A DNA stretch of 64,000 bases from Algiphilus sp965216485 (GCF_965216485.1 NZ_OZ244162.1:372001-436000), one strand, 5' to 3'; shown: positions 1 through 8,592, numbered from the stretch's first letter. A program made the numbers and translations. The notes: generated by a model not told the origin, from the sequence alone.

Positions 1-955
1 GGGCATCAATAAGGCAGGCGGTGGTCTGTCTGCGGCGGCGCTCACCGACAAGGATCTCGACGACCTGCGGCACGCCGCCAGCCTGGATGTCGATTTTGTG
101 GCCGTCTCCTTCCCGCGCAACGCCGATGACATGAAGCACGCGCGCAATCTGCTGCGCGAGCACAACAGCCATGCCGCGCTCATCGCCAAGATCGAGCGCG
201 CCGAGGCGCTGCATGCGCTCGAAGAGATCGCAGAGGCATCGGACGGGCTGATGATCGCGCGTGGTGATCTTGGGGTGGAGATCGGCGACGCCGAGCTGCC
301 CGCGTGGCAGAAGCGCATCACGCACGTGGCGCGCGAGGGCAATCGCCTGGTGATCACGGCCACGCAGATGATGGAGTCGATGATCAGCAGCCCCATTCCG
401 ACCCGCGCCGAGGTGCTCGACGTGGCCAATGCCGTCATGGATGGCACCGACGCCGTCATGCTCTCGGCGGAAACGGCGGCCGGCCAGCATCCCGCACGGG
501 TGGTGGAGGCCATGGCCCGGGTCTGCGCGGGGGCCGAGGCCGCCATGCCGGAACCTCGCACGCGCGACCGCATGGACAGCCACTTCGTGCGGACCGACGA
601 GGCCGTGGCCATGGCCACGATCTGGACGGCGCAGCACATGCACGCCAACGCCATCGTCGCCCTCACCGAGTCGGGCGCCACCGCCTTGATGATGTCGCGC
701 AGCGATACCCAGATCCCGATCTACGCGCTCACCCAGCACGAGCGCACCCGGCGACGCATGCGGCTGTGCCGTGGCGTCTTTCCCTGCGCCTTCGTGCCCA
801 CCGACCTGGACAGCGGCCGGCCGGCGCAGGAAGCCATCGAGCTGCTGCTCAACGTTGGCTGGCTGCAGAAAGGCGATCGCGTCCTGCTGACCAAGGGCGA
901 CTACAACGGACCGGGCGGCACCAACACGATGAAGATCATCCCCGTCGGCGAATGA
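1..955 (+). CDS. pyk: Pyruvate kinase, C-terminal part (5' end outside window)
   Basis: Glycolytic enzyme converting phosphoenolpyruvate and ADP to pyruvate and ATP in the cytoplasm. The open frame enters from the left edge (first full codon at base 2, reading GINKAGGGLSA), so the real start lies outside. Visible hallmarks are the active-site strand MIARGDLGVEIG, the helix TATQMMESM with the following PTRAEV.DVANAV.DGTDAVMLS segment, and a C-terminal domain ending TMKIIPVGE. Only the second half of the barrel and the regulatory C domain are present. Its stop overlaps the next start (ATGA), indicating translational coupling to the phosphodiesterase gene. Confidence 0.97.
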   Translation, partial: GINKAGGGLSAAALTDKDLDDLRHAASLDVDFVAVSFPRNADDMKHARNLLREHNSHAALIAKIERAEALHALEEIAEASDGLMIARGDLGVEIGDAELPAWQKRITHVAREGNRLVITATQMMESMISSPIPTRAEVLDVANAVMDGTDAVMLSAETAAGQHPARVVEAMARVCAGAEAAMPEPRTRDRMDSHFVRTDEAVAMATIWTAQHMHANAIVALTESGATALMMSRSDTQIPIYALTQHERTRRRMRLCRGVFPCAFVPTDLDSGRPAQEAIELLLNVGWLQKGDRVLLTKGDYNGPGGTNTMKIIPVGE

Positions 956-1668
956 AACCGCGCCCCGCCTTCGATCCGCAATTCACCATCTTCGGGCACC
1001 GCGGGGCGGCCGGCTGCGCACCGGAGAACACCCTGCTCGGTTTCCATACCGCCATCGCGCAGGGCGTGGCGTGGATCGAGTGCGACGTACAGGCGCATCC
1101 AGAAGCCCTGCTGCTGTTCCATGACGATCGCCTGCGCCGCACCACTGGGGCGCGCGGCCGCCTGCTGGACACACCGCTGGCCACACTGAAAACCCTGGAT
1201 GCGGGAGGCGGCAGCACGATCCCGACGCTGCAGGAGGCCTTGGCCGCGCTGCAGGGCAGGGTCGCCCTCAACATCGAGCTCAAGGCGGGGGACGCCGTGG
1301 CGGAACGCACGGGAGAAGCGCTGTGCAGGGCGGTGGAAGAGGGATGGGACCCGGCGCAGCTCCTGGTGTCGGCCTTCGATCACACGGCCCTGCAGCGCTT
1401 CTGTCTGGCCGCACCGCAGATCCCGGTGGCCCCGCTGTTCGACCGTCCGAGCCCGCGCATGGTGGAGGTCGCGCGATCGCTTGACGCCGCGGCCATCCAC
1501 ATCGGCCTGGCCGTGGCCACCCCCATCGTGCTGTCGGCACTGGACGAAGCGGGCTTGCCGATTCATGTCTACACCATCAACCAGCCGGCATTGGCGGATC
1601 GGCTGCGCGAACGTGGAGTGTCCGGCATTTTTACCGATTACCCGCAGCGCTTTATCCTTCGAGACTGA
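952..1668 (+). CDS. ugpQ: Glycerophosphodiester phosphodiesterase
   Basis: 238 aa cytoplasmic GDPD-family TIM barrel that cleaves glycerophosphodiesters to glycerol-3-phosphate and an alcohol. Family motifs are in order: FGHRGAAG near residue 15 with the catalytic His, PENT, the metal-binding ECDVQ, LLFHDD with the second catalytic His, and NIELK. The C-terminus VSGIFTDYPQR is typical of the UgpQ/GlpQ barrel. There is no signal peptide, favouring the cytoplasmic UgpQ type. The ATG overlaps the pyruvate kinase stop by four bases. Function is secure at family level; the symbol is by analogy with E. coli. Confidence 0.9.
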   Translation: MKPRPAFDPQFTIFGHRGAAGCAPENTLLGFHTAIAQGVAWIECDVQAHPEALLLFHDDRLRRTTGARGRLLDTPLATLKTLDAGGGSTIPTLQEALAALQGRVALNIELKAGDAVAERTGEALCRAVEEGWDPAQLLVSAFDHTALQRFCLAAPQIPVAPLFDRPSPRMVEVARSLDAAAIHIGLAVATPIVLSALDEAGLPIHVYTINQPALADRLRERGVSGIFTDYPQRFILRD

Positions 1669-1710
1669 GCAGTCACATCGGCGTCATGCCAACGCGCTGG
1701 AATAGCGACC

Positions 1711-3831
1711 ATGAATACCCAAAGCACGAGTTCTTCCAAGGTGGAGACGCTGCCCGCCGAGGTGACGGACACTCCCGACCTCACCGCGCCGGAGCTGTAC
1801 ATCAACCGCGAGCTGAGCCTGCTCGCCTTCAATCGTCGCGTGCTCGAACAGGCGCTGGACGAAAGCATTCCGCTGCTGGAACGGCTCAAATTCGTCTGTA
1901 TCGCCAGCTCCAATCTCGACGAGTTCTTCGAGATCCGTGTCGCCGGCCTCAAGAAAATGGCTGAGCTCAATCCGAATCAGCGCGCCGCCGACGGCCAGCC
2001 CCCGCAGGAGCTGCTGCGCGAGATCGCCGATCGCGCGCACGAGCTGGTGGACGAGCAATACCGCATCTTCAACGACATCCTGCTGCCGGCGATGCAGGAC
2101 AAGGACATCCGCTTTCTGCGTCGATCCGAGTGGACCGCAGAACAGGACAGCTGGCTGGCCGCCTACTTCCACGAAGAGTTGATGCCAGTGCTGTCGCCGT
2201 TGGGTCTGGACCCGGCCCACCCCTTCCCGCGCATTCTCAACAAGTCGCTGAACTTCATCGTGCAGCTGCAGGGCAAGGACGCCTTTGGCCGCAACAGCGG
2301 CTTTGCCATCGTGCAGGCACCGCGGGCACTGCCGCGTCTGATCCAGATTCCGCGCGACATTGCCGGCTCGGGGCCGAGCGACTTCGTGTTCCTCAGTTCG
2401 GTGATTCACGCCTACGTCGATGACCTTTTCCCGGGCATGCAGGCTACCGGCTGCTATCAGTTCCGCATTACGCGCAACTCCGACCTGCTGGTGGACGAGG
2501 AGGAGACCGAGGATCTGCTCGAAGCCCTTGAAGGCGAACTGGCCCAACGTCAATGGGGCGATGCGGTACGCCTCGAAGTAGCGCAGAACTGCCCGGAGCA
2601 CCTCTGGCGCTATCTGATGGAGACGGTCCAGCTCTCGCCCGCGGATGTCTACCAGGTCAACGGCCCGGTCAACCTCAACCGACTGATGGCCCTGCCCGAC
2701 CTCATCGATCGGCCCGAGCTGAAGTACGCGGCCTTCACGCCGCGCGTACACAAGGGCATGGCGCAGGACGTGTTCAACACGCTGCGCGAGCGCGATGTGC
2801 TGGTGCACCACCCCTTCGATTCCTTTGCGCCGGTACTGGAGTTCCTGCGCCAGGCGGCGCGCGACCCGAATGTGCTCGCCATCAAGCAGACGCTCTATCG
2901 CACCGGCGCCAAGAGCCCGGTGGTGGACGCCCTCATCGAGGCCGCGCGGGCGGGCAAGGAAGTCACGGTGGTGGTCGAGCTGCGTGCCCGCTTCGACGAA
3001 GCCGAGAACATCGATCTGGCCGAAGCGCTGCAGGAAGTCGGCGCCCATGTCGTCTACGGTGTCGTCGGCTACAAGACCCACGCCAAAATGAGCATGGTGG
3101 TGCGGCGCGAGGAAAGCGGGCTGCGCCAGTACGTGCATCTTGGCACGGGGAATTACCACCCCAAGACCGCCCGGCTCTATACCGACTATGGTCTGTTCAC
3201 CGCCGACACCAAGATCGGGCACGACGTCCACAACCTCTTCCTGCAGCTGACCTCGCTGGGCAAAGTGACCCAGATGCACCGACTGCTGCATTCGCCTTTC
3301 ACCCTGCAGAAATGCCAGGTCGAGCGCATTGACCGGGAGGCCGAGAATCACCGTGCCGGCCGGCCGGCACGCATTCGCGCCAAAATGAATGCGCTGGTGG
3401 ATGCGCAGATGATCCAGGCCCTGTATCGCGCGTCCTGTGCCGGCGTGCCCATCGAACTGGTGGTCCGCGGCATGTGTTGTCTGCGTCCGGGCATTCCCGG
3501 CATATCGGAGAACATCCGTGTCATTTCAGTGGTGGGTCGCTTCCTCGAACACACCCGGGTGTTCTGCTTCGAGAACGGCGGTGAGCCGGAGGTGTGGCTG
3601 TCTTCCGCCGACTGGATGGAACGCAATCTCTACAAGCGCGTCGAAACCGCGTTCCCGGTGCTGGACGCACGCCTTCGTAACCGTGTCATCAATGAACTGC
3701 AGAGCTACATCGACGACCGTGCCCGCGCCTGGCAGCTCAACGCGGATGGCAGCTACACACGCATCGGCTATCCCGATGAGGAACATCCTGGTGCGCAGCA
3801 GCTACTGCTCGATGCGGCAACGTCTTCCTAG
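1711..3831 (+). CDS. ppk: Polyphosphate kinase 1
   Basis: 706 aa, the usual PPK1 length. It reversibly polymerises the gamma-phosphate of ATP into inorganic polyphosphate. The N-terminal region YINRELSLLAFNRRVLEQA and SNLDEFFEIRVAGL are PPK1 signatures; the catalytic half carries GYKTHAKM (first HKD-type motif, phospho-His candidate), HLGTGNYHPKTARLYTDYG and the second motif RGMCCLRPGIPG followed by FLEHTRVF, whose His matches the second essential His of E. coli PPK. The N-terminus has about 20 extra acidic/polar residues before the conserved start of homology. No strong Shine-Dalgarno precedes the ATG. A CHAD-domain protein, a family reported to bind polyphosphate, lies at 39602. Confidence 0.96.
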   Translation: MNTQSTSSSKVETLPAEVTDTPDLTAPELYINRELSLLAFNRRVLEQALDESIPLLERLKFVCIASSNLDEFFEIRVAGLKKMAELNPNQRAADGQPPQELLREIADRAHELVDEQYRIFNDILLPAMQDKDIRFLRRSEWTAEQDSWLAAYFHEELMPVLSPLGLDPAHPFPRILNKSLNFIVQLQGKDAFGRNSGFAIVQAPRALPRLIQIPRDIAGSGPSDFVFLSSVIHAYVDDLFPGMQATGCYQFRITRNSDLLVDEEETEDLLEALEGELAQRQWGDAVRLEVAQNCPEHLWRYLMETVQLSPADVYQVNGPVNLNRLMALPDLIDRPELKYAAFTPRVHKGMAQDVFNTLRERDVLVHHPFDSFAPVLEFLRQAARDPNVLAIKQTLYRTGAKSPVVDALIEAARAGKEVTVVVELRARFDEAENIDLAEALQEVGAHVVYGVVGYKTHAKMSMVVRREESGLRQYVHLGTGNYHPKTARLYTDYGLFTADTKIGHDVHNLFLQLTSLGKVTQMHRLLHSPFTLQKCQVERIDREAENHRAGRPARIRAKMNALVDAQMIQALYRASCAGVPIELVVRGMCCLRPGIPGISENIRVISVVGRFLEHTRVFCFENGGEPEVWLSSADWMERNLYKRVETAFPVLDARLRNRVINELQSYIDDRARAWQLNADGSYTRIGYPDEEHPGAQQLLLDAATSS

Positions 3832-3849
3832 GCGGCCAGGGGCTGCGCA

Positions 3850-4950
3850 GTGAATGGCCCCAAGCCAGCACGCAAGCGGATCGCGCCCGAGCTCTCCACG
3901 GTGGCCTCCCAGTTCCGGCGCTGGTGGCGGCGGCGGCAGCGTCCTGCATCGGATGAGGCACAGCCCCCGCTGCTGCAGACCGATGACGGTAACCCGCGGC
4001 GGCTGGGCGTCGAGTTCGAGTTTTCCGGATTGTCGCTGGCCAGGCTATCGGAACTCGTACCGCAGTGCACCGGTGGCCATCTCCATGTGGTTTCCGATTA
4101 CGAAGCAGAGGTGCGCGATACGCCGTGGGGCAGCTTCGTCATCGAGCTCGACTTCGCCTTTCTGAAGGAGCTCGGCCGCGCGCAGTCGGACCCGACCGTG
4201 GAGCGCAACAGTCTGGAAGAGCTGTCGGAGAGCCTCCTCGCCGCACTCGCCAAGCAGGTCGTCCCGTTTGAAATCGTGACACCCCCCATTCCCTTCGAGG
4301 AACTGGCAGTTGTCGACCGGTTGGTTGCGCAGCTGCGCCGCGCGGGTGCCCGCGGCACGGGCCACTCGCCGCTGTACGCCTTCGGCCTGCACCTGAACAT
4401 CGAGTTGCCCGCCCTCGACGCCCAGACCATTACACGCTACGTACAGGCCTTCGGCCTGCTCTTCGACTGGTTGCGCGAGCGTTGCCACCCGGATTTCTCG
4501 CGCCGGCTGTCGCCCTACATCGAGCCGTTTCCCAGCGACTATCTGCGCCACATTCTGCAGCCCGACTACGCCCCGTCCGTGGATCAGCTGATCGACGATT
4601 ACCTGGCACACAATCCCACCCGCAATCGGGCACTGGACATGCTGCCGACCTTTGCCCACCTCGACGAGGAAAGGGTGCGCAACACGGTGAAGGATCCGCG
4701 CGTCAAGGCGCGGCCGGCACTGCACTATCGACTGCCCAATTGCCAGATCGACGAGCCAGATTGGCGCTGGCGCGACCTCTGGCGAGACTGGCTGCAGGTG
4801 GAGCACCTGGCCAACGATCCGGAGCGACTACAGTCGATGGCGGCCGCTTATCTTGACGCCCACGACGGCATGGTGGGGCGTCTGGTCAGCGACTGGGCCC
4901 GGCAATCACGCGCATGGCTACTGGACGACGACGCACTGGCCGGCCGCTGA
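3850..4950 (+). CDS. Putative amidoligase (GS-fold COOH-NH2 ligase)
   Basis: 366 aa, GTG start 19 bases after ppk. The segment RRLGVEFEFSGL after a basic N-terminal tail is typical of the putative amidoligase family (PF12224), a glutamine-synthetase-fold ATP-dependent ligase joining a carboxylate to an amine. Further matching elements are the acidic strand GSFVIELDFAFL (metal/ATP-site type), FGLHLNIELP and RPALHYRLPNCQID. The basic tail (RRWWRRRQR) is not explained by the fold. The 37-base overlap with a class I glutamine amidotransferase gene points to a two-enzyme amide-forming and hydrolysing unit. Its substrate (a peptide, protein tail or small metabolite) cannot be told from sequence. 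Confidence 0.8.
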   Translation: MNGPKPARKRIAPELSTVASQFRRWWRRRQRPASDEAQPPLLQTDDGNPRRLGVEFEFSGLSLARLSELVPQCTGGHLHVVSDYEAEVRDTPWGSFVIELDFAFLKELGRAQSDPTVERNSLEELSESLLAALAKQVVPFEIVTPPIPFEELAVVDRLVAQLRRAGARGTGHSPLYAFGLHLNIELPALDAQTITRYVQAFGLLFDWLRERCHPDFSRRLSPYIEPFPSDYLRHILQPDYAPSVDQLIDDYLAHNPTRNRALDMLPTFAHLDEERVRNTVKDPRVKARPALHYRLPNCQIDEPDWRWRDLWRDWLQVEHLANDPERLQSMAAAYLDAHDGMVGRLVSDWARQSRAWLLDDDALAGR

Positions 4951-5624
4951 TCGGCATCACCGGCGGTGACAGCCGATTGCCCTGGGGCTGGTGGTTTGCC
5001 CGCGCGGCGGTGCGTGCGCATGGCGGCGAGCCGGTACGCATCACGCCCAAGCGTCCCCAGCCTGCGAGGCACCTCGATGGCCTCATCGTCGGCGGCGGCG
5101 ACGATATCGACCCGGCGCTGTACAGCGGCGACGACAGTGGCGCGCCCGCTGCGGATCCGGCACGCGACCGTCTGGAACTGGCCTTGCTGCAGCAGGCATT
5201 GGATACCGGTATTCCCATCATCGGCATCTGCCGCGGTGCACAACTGTTGAATGTGGCGCTGGGCGGCTCGCTATATCCGGACATTCGGCAGCGCCGACGA
5301 CATACCAGCAATCGCCGCAGCGTCCTGCCGAGCAAGAAGGCCGTCCTGCGACGCGGCAGCCGATTGGCCCGCATTCTCGGGCGCAACCCCGTGCCGATCA
5401 ACAGCCTGCACCACCAGGCGGTGCATCGTCTCGGACACGGCCTGCGCACCGTGGCGCGCGACGCCGACGGCATCACGCAGGGCATTGAGAGCCGCGGCGC
5501 GGCGCTCATCATCGGCGTGCAATGGCACCCGGAATATCTCCCGCAGCAACGCGCGCAGCGCCGGCTGATTGCCATGCTGGTGCGCCGATCACGGCGACTT
5601 CGACAGCAACGACTGTCAAGATAA
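4914..5624 (+). CDS. Class I glutamine amidotransferase (peptidase C26, PuuD-like)
   Basis: 236 aa enzyme of the gamma-glutamyl-gamma-aminobutyrate hydrolase type. The nucleophile elbow GICRGAQLLNV carries the catalytic Cys; GVQWHPE supplies the catalytic His-Glu pair; LIVGGGDDIDPALY is the usual N-terminal PuuD signature. The C-terminus is unusually arginine-rich. It starts inside the amidoligase gene, so the two are translationally coupled. In the GS-fold amidoligase systems described by comparative genomics, such hydrolases cleave isopeptide or gamma-glutamyl bonds made by the ligase; that role is inferred here from the overlap. Confidence 0.87.
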   Translation: MATGRRRTGRPLIGITGGDSRLPWGWWFARAAVRAHGGEPVRITPKRPQPARHLDGLIVGGGDDIDPALYSGDDSGAPAADPARDRLELALLQQALDTGIPIIGICRGAQLLNVALGGSLYPDIRQRRRHTSNRRSVLPSKKAVLRRGSRLARILGRNPVPINSLHHQAVHRLGHGLRTVARDADGITQGIESRGAALIIGVQWHPEYLPQQRAQRRLIAMLVRRSRRLRQQRLSR

Positions 5625-5646
5625 CAGCCATAACCAAAATCAGGGA

Positions 5647-5675
5647 TTGACAGCCGCGGTGCACTAAATTATCGT
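5647..5675 (+). promoter_or_regulatory. Predicted sigma70 promoter of alkB
   Basis: A perfect -35 box TTGACA (5647-5652) is followed after 17 bases by TATCGT (5670-5675, four of six consensus). The predicted transcription start falls in the palindrome just downstream, so repressor binding there would block initiation. Confidence 0.6.
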
Positions 5676-5678
5676 TCA

Positions 5679-5696
5679 ACTAAACGATTGTTTAGT
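5679..5696. promoter_or_regulatory. Palindromic operator upstream of alkB
   Basis: ACTAAAC-GATT-GTTTAGT is a perfect 7-4-7 inverted repeat between the -10 box and the alkB Shine-Dalgarno. Size and symmetry are typical of TetR-family operators. No TetR gene is in the window, so the regulator would be encoded elsewhere. Confidence 0.65.
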
Positions 5697-5707
5697 GAGG
5701 ATGCGTT

Positions 5708-6865
5708 ATGAGCACCGCGACGCTGAATGCGGGCAACTGGGTCGACCAGAAGAAATTCCTGTGGCTGCTGGGTGCGCCGGTGATGCTGCTGCCAATCATC
5801 GGTTACGCCCTGTTCGAGCTCACTGGGCTCGGACTGTTCTGGTGGTTCTCCCCGCTATTCGTCTACGGCATCGTGCCCCTTGCCGACTACCTCATCGGGG
5901 AAGACACGAGCAATCCGCCGGAATCGGTGGTGCCGCGCCTGGAAAAGGAGCGCTACTACCGCTATGCCACCTACCTGGCCGTGCCGCTGCAGTATGTCTC
6001 GCTGGTGTGGGGCTGCTGGGCCGTTGCCACGCTCGACCTCGCGTGGTGGGCCTATCTGGGCGCCGCCATCTCGGTTGGCATGGTGTCCGGGCTGGCAATC
6101 AATACCGGCCACGAGCTCGGCCACAAGACCGACGGCTTCGAGCAGTGGCTCGCCAAGATCGCGCTGGCAAGCTCCTGGTACGGGCACTTCTTCGTAGAGC
6201 ACAACCGCGGTCACCATGTGCGCGTAGCGACGCCGGAGGATCCGGCCTCCTCGCGCATGGGCGAAAGCTTCTATGCATTCCTGCCACGCACGGTCATCGG
6301 TAGCCTGCGCTCGGCCTGGGAGATCGAGGCCAAGCGCTTGCAGCGCAACGGCCACTCGGTGTGGTCGATCCATAACAACAACCTGCAGGCGTGGTCGATG
6401 AGTCTGGTGCTTTTTGTTGGCCTGACCGCCTATTTCGGCTGGATCGCGCTGCCCTTCCTGATCATCCAGGCGGTCTATGGCTTCTCGCTGCTCGAGGTGG
6501 TGAACTATCTGGAGCACTATGGTCTGCGCCGAGAGAAGCTCGAGAGCGGGCGCTACGAGCGCTGTCAGCCGCGCCACTCGTGGAACAGCAACCACACCGT
6601 GACCAACCTGCTGCTCTATCAGTTGCAGCGGCACTCCGACCACCACGCCAATCCGACACGGTCCTACCAGGCCCTACGCCATTTCGACGAAGCACCCCAG
6701 CTGCCCAGCGGCTACGCTTCGATGATCGTGCTGGCCTATATCCCGCAGCTCTGGTTCCGGGTCATGGATCCGAAGGTTGTCGCCCATCACGGTGGTGACC
6801 TGACGAAGGCCTCCCTGCAGCCCGGCAAGGAAGCAGCCCTGATGGCGCGCTACCACCAAGCCTAG
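5708..6865 (+). CDS. alkB: Alkane 1-monooxygenase
   Basis: 385 aa integral-membrane non-haem diiron hydroxylase oxidising the terminal methyl of medium/long n-alkanes to 1-alkanols with electrons from rubredoxin. All histidine boxes are present: HELGHK (135-140), EHNRGHH (164-170) and LQRHSDHH (306-313), with the AlkB signature NYLEHYGL (266-273) between them. Hydrophobic segments near residues 18-62 and 88-130 and a pair near 228-265 give the six-helix topology. The ATG at 5708 is preceded by GAGG. A promoter/operator sits just upstream and a strong terminator just downstream, then rubredoxin and its reductase, the complete electron chain for AlkB. Confidence 0.97.
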   Translation: MSTATLNAGNWVDQKKFLWLLGAPVMLLPIIGYALFELTGLGLFWWFSPLFVYGIVPLADYLIGEDTSNPPESVVPRLEKERYYRYATYLAVPLQYVSLVWGCWAVATLDLAWWAYLGAAISVGMVSGLAINTGHELGHKTDGFEQWLAKIALASSWYGHFFVEHNRGHHVRVATPEDPASSRMGESFYAFLPRTVIGSLRSAWEIEAKRLQRNGHSVWSIHNNNLQAWSMSLVLFVGLTAYFGWIALPFLIIQAVYGFSLLEVVNYLEHYGLRREKLESGRYERCQPRHSWNSNHTVTNLLLYQLQRHSDHHANPTRSYQALRHFDEAPQLPSGYASMIVLAYIPQLWFRVMDPKVVAHHGGDLTKASLQPGKEAALMARYHQA

Positions 6866-6888
6866 GCGAAAGAGGGCACAATATCCGG

Positions 6889-6917
6889 CGGCGCGCGCAA
6901 GCGCGCCGTCTTTTTTT
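6889..6917 (+). terminator. Rho-independent terminator after alkB
   Basis: An 8-bp stem CGGCGCGC/GCGCGCCG closed by a GCAA tetraloop is followed by TC and seven T. It separates alkB from rubA, so the rubredoxin genes either have their own promoter or depend on read-through. Confidence 0.88.
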
Positions 6918-6941
6918 GGTCAATGAAAAGGTAGTACACCC

Positions 6942-7109
6942 ATGCGCAAGTGGCGTTGCATGATCTGCGATTTCATCTACGACGAGGCCAAGGGCCTGCC
7001 GGAAGAAGGCATCGAACCCGGCACCAAGTGGGAGGACATTCCGGACACCTGGACCTGCCCGGACTGTGGTGCCTCGAAGGACGACTTCGAAATGGTGCCG
7101 ATCGACTAA
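6942..7109 (+). CDS. rubA: Rubredoxin (alkane hydroxylase electron carrier)
   Basis: 55 aa one-iron electron-transfer protein delivering electrons to AlkB. The two iron-binding pairs are CMIC (residues 6-9) and CPDCG near residue 39; YDEAKGLPEEGI, PGTKWEDIP and KDDFEMV are typical of AlkG2/RubA-type rubredoxins that support alkane hydroxylation. The start is ATG 6942 with AAAAGG upstream. Its TAA is directly abutted by the ATG of the reductase, so the pair is surely co-transcribed. It lies just past the alkB terminator. Confidence 0.96.
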   Translation: MRKWRCMICDFIYDEAKGLPEEGIEPGTKWEDIPDTWTCPDCGASKDDFEMVPID

Positions 7110-8264
7110 ATGGCCGCCAGCTCCGCCTCCATCGTCATCGTCGGTAGCGGTCATGCCGGCTATACCCTGGCGCGCGAATTCCGCAAGCTCGACACCGAGA
7201 CGCCGATCCACCTCGTCACCCGCGACGATGGCTGCGCCTACTACAAGCCGAATCTGTCCAAGGCTTTGGCCATGGACAAGGATGCCGACGGGCTCGTCCA
7301 GCAGCCGCCCGACCAGGCCGCGGCCGGTGTCGGGGCGCAACTGCACGCCCATGCCACCGTCACTGCCATTGATGCCGACGCCCATCGCATCGAACTGGAC
7401 AATGGCGTCGCCCTCGACTACGGCAAGCTGGTACTCGCCACGGGTGCCACCCCGATCCGCCTGTCCGCTCTCGGGCCGGACGCGATTTCGGTGAACACCA
7501 TCGACGACTACCGACGCTTTCGCGCGGCCCTTCCGGAAAAGGCCCGCGTTCTGATTGCCGGCGCCGGGCTGATCGGCTGTGAATTCGCCAATGATCTGGC
7601 CGCGGCCGGGTACCAGGTCGATGTCGTCGACCTTTGCACCTGGCCGTTGCCCCGACTGTTGCCGGAAGCCCAGGGTCAGGCACTGCAGGCCGGCCTGGAG
7701 GCACTGGGGGTCCGCTTTCACCTGGGTGCGGGCGTGAAGCAGGTGGCGGATGGCGTCGCCGAACTGGAGGATGGCACCACCGTCGCCTTCGATGTGCTGC
7801 TATCGGCCATCGGCCTGGCGCCGAATACCACGCTCGCCAAGGCTGCCGGCCTGAACTGTGGTCGGGGCATCAGCGTCGATGCCGCCTTCCAGACATCGGC
7901 CAGCGATATCTATGCACTGGGCGATTGCGTCGACGTGCCTGCCGATGCGGGGGCACAGCCCATGCCGTACATCCTCCCCATCGCGCATGCCGCGCGGGCA
8001 CTGGCCAAGACGCTCGCGGGCGAGCACACCGAGGCGCCACTGCCGGCCATGCCCGTCATCGTCAAGACGCCCGCCTGCCCGACGCTGGTCTGCCCGCCGC
8101 TGGACAACACGGGGCACTGGCAGGTCGCGGGCGAAGCGCCGGATCTGGAAGCCGTGTTCACGTCGGAGGATGGTCGCGAGACCGGCTTTGCCCTCACCGG
8201 CGCGGCGACCAAGAAGCGCGGCGAATTCGCCGGGCGCATGCCGCCGGTCCATCACGTCGACTGA
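7110..8264 (+). CDS. rubB: Rubredoxin-NAD(+) reductase
   Basis: 384 aa FAD-dependent pyridine nucleotide-disulphide oxidoreductase that passes electrons from NAD(P)H to rubredoxin. An N-terminal FAD-binding IVIVGSGHAGYTLA (glycines at 12, 14 and 17), an internal NAD-binding VLIAGAGLIGCEFAN, and the late FAD motif YALGDCVDVP are in order. There is no redox-active CxxC, as expected for the rubredoxin reductase group. It starts immediately at the rubA stop. The C-terminal 60 residues (DNTGHWQV onward) match the small rubredoxin-binding domain by position only. Confidence 0.94.
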   Translation: MAASSASIVIVGSGHAGYTLAREFRKLDTETPIHLVTRDDGCAYYKPNLSKALAMDKDADGLVQQPPDQAAAGVGAQLHAHATVTAIDADAHRIELDNGVALDYGKLVLATGATPIRLSALGPDAISVNTIDDYRRFRAALPEKARVLIAGAGLIGCEFANDLAAAGYQVDVVDLCTWPLPRLLPEAQGQALQAGLEALGVRFHLGAGVKQVADGVAELEDGTTVAFDVLLSAIGLAPNTTLAKAAGLNCGRGISVDAAFQTSASDIYALGDCVDVPADAGAQPMPYILPIAHAARALAKTLAGEHTEAPLPAMPVIVKTPACPTLVCPPLDNTGHWQVAGEAPDLEAVFTSEDGRETGFALTGAATKKRGEFAGRMPPVHHVD

Positions 8265-8266
8265 AG

Positions 8267-8307
8267 CATGGCGCGCACCCTCCCGTTGATCGAAGGTGCG
8301 CGCCATG
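8267..8307 (+). promoter_or_regulatory. Perfect 13-bp inverted repeat covering a start codon
   Basis: CATGGCGCGCACC (8267-8279) pairs perfectly with GGTGCGCGCCATG (8295-8307) around a 15-base loop. The right arm contains the ATG of the next gene and abuts its AAGG, so in RNA the initiation region would be masked. An in-frame leader of 14 codons (ATG 8268 to TGA 8310) runs through the structure and ends just past the gene start. This could be a translational switch or an attenuator. Confidence 0.6.
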
Positions 8308-8592
8308 GATGATCTGCTGCACTGGCTGGGCCGCTTTTTCGGCGAGGCCATCAGGGTATTGGTGGAAGCGCTGCAGGACTTCTTCGCTACCCTGTTTGGC
8401 TGGCTTGACCAATTCCTGCAGGGGCTGGCTTCGGCCCTGGGCATCGACGTGTCTGTCGTCTCCTTCCTGGTACTGGCGCTGGGCCTATGGCTGCTCTACA
8501 GCGGCGCGCGCGGCATGGTCCGCCGTCGCTGGGTCGGTGGATTGATTCGGCTTCTGCTCGGAATGTTTCTGCTCGGCGCCCTGATCGACTAG
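8305..8592 (+). CDS. Small membrane protein of unknown function
   Basis: 95 aa, not assigned to a family. The N-terminal half is amphipathic (DDLLHWLGRFFGEAIRVLVEAL), followed by a hydrophobic segment VSFLVLALGLWLLYSGARG and, after a basic patch RRRW, a second one, LIRLLLGMFLLGALID. Predicted topology is two membrane helices with a short cytoplasmic basic turn. ATG 8305 is preferred to GTG 8296 because AAGG lies at 8293-8296; the start sits within the right arm of a perfect inverted repeat. It lies 40 bases after rubB and before another small membrane protein, but no functional link is evident. Confidence 0.65.
   Translation: MDDLLHWLGRFFGEAIRVLVEALQDFFATLFGWLDQFLQGLASALGIDVSVVSFLVLALGLWLLYSGARGMVRRRWVGGLIRLLLGMFLLGALID

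Noticed and set aside
1684..3351. Long minus-strand open frame opposite ppk
   Set aside because: It lies wholly antisense to the well-conserved polyphosphate kinase, has no recognisable domain, and its composition is the reverse shadow expected in GC-rich DNA.
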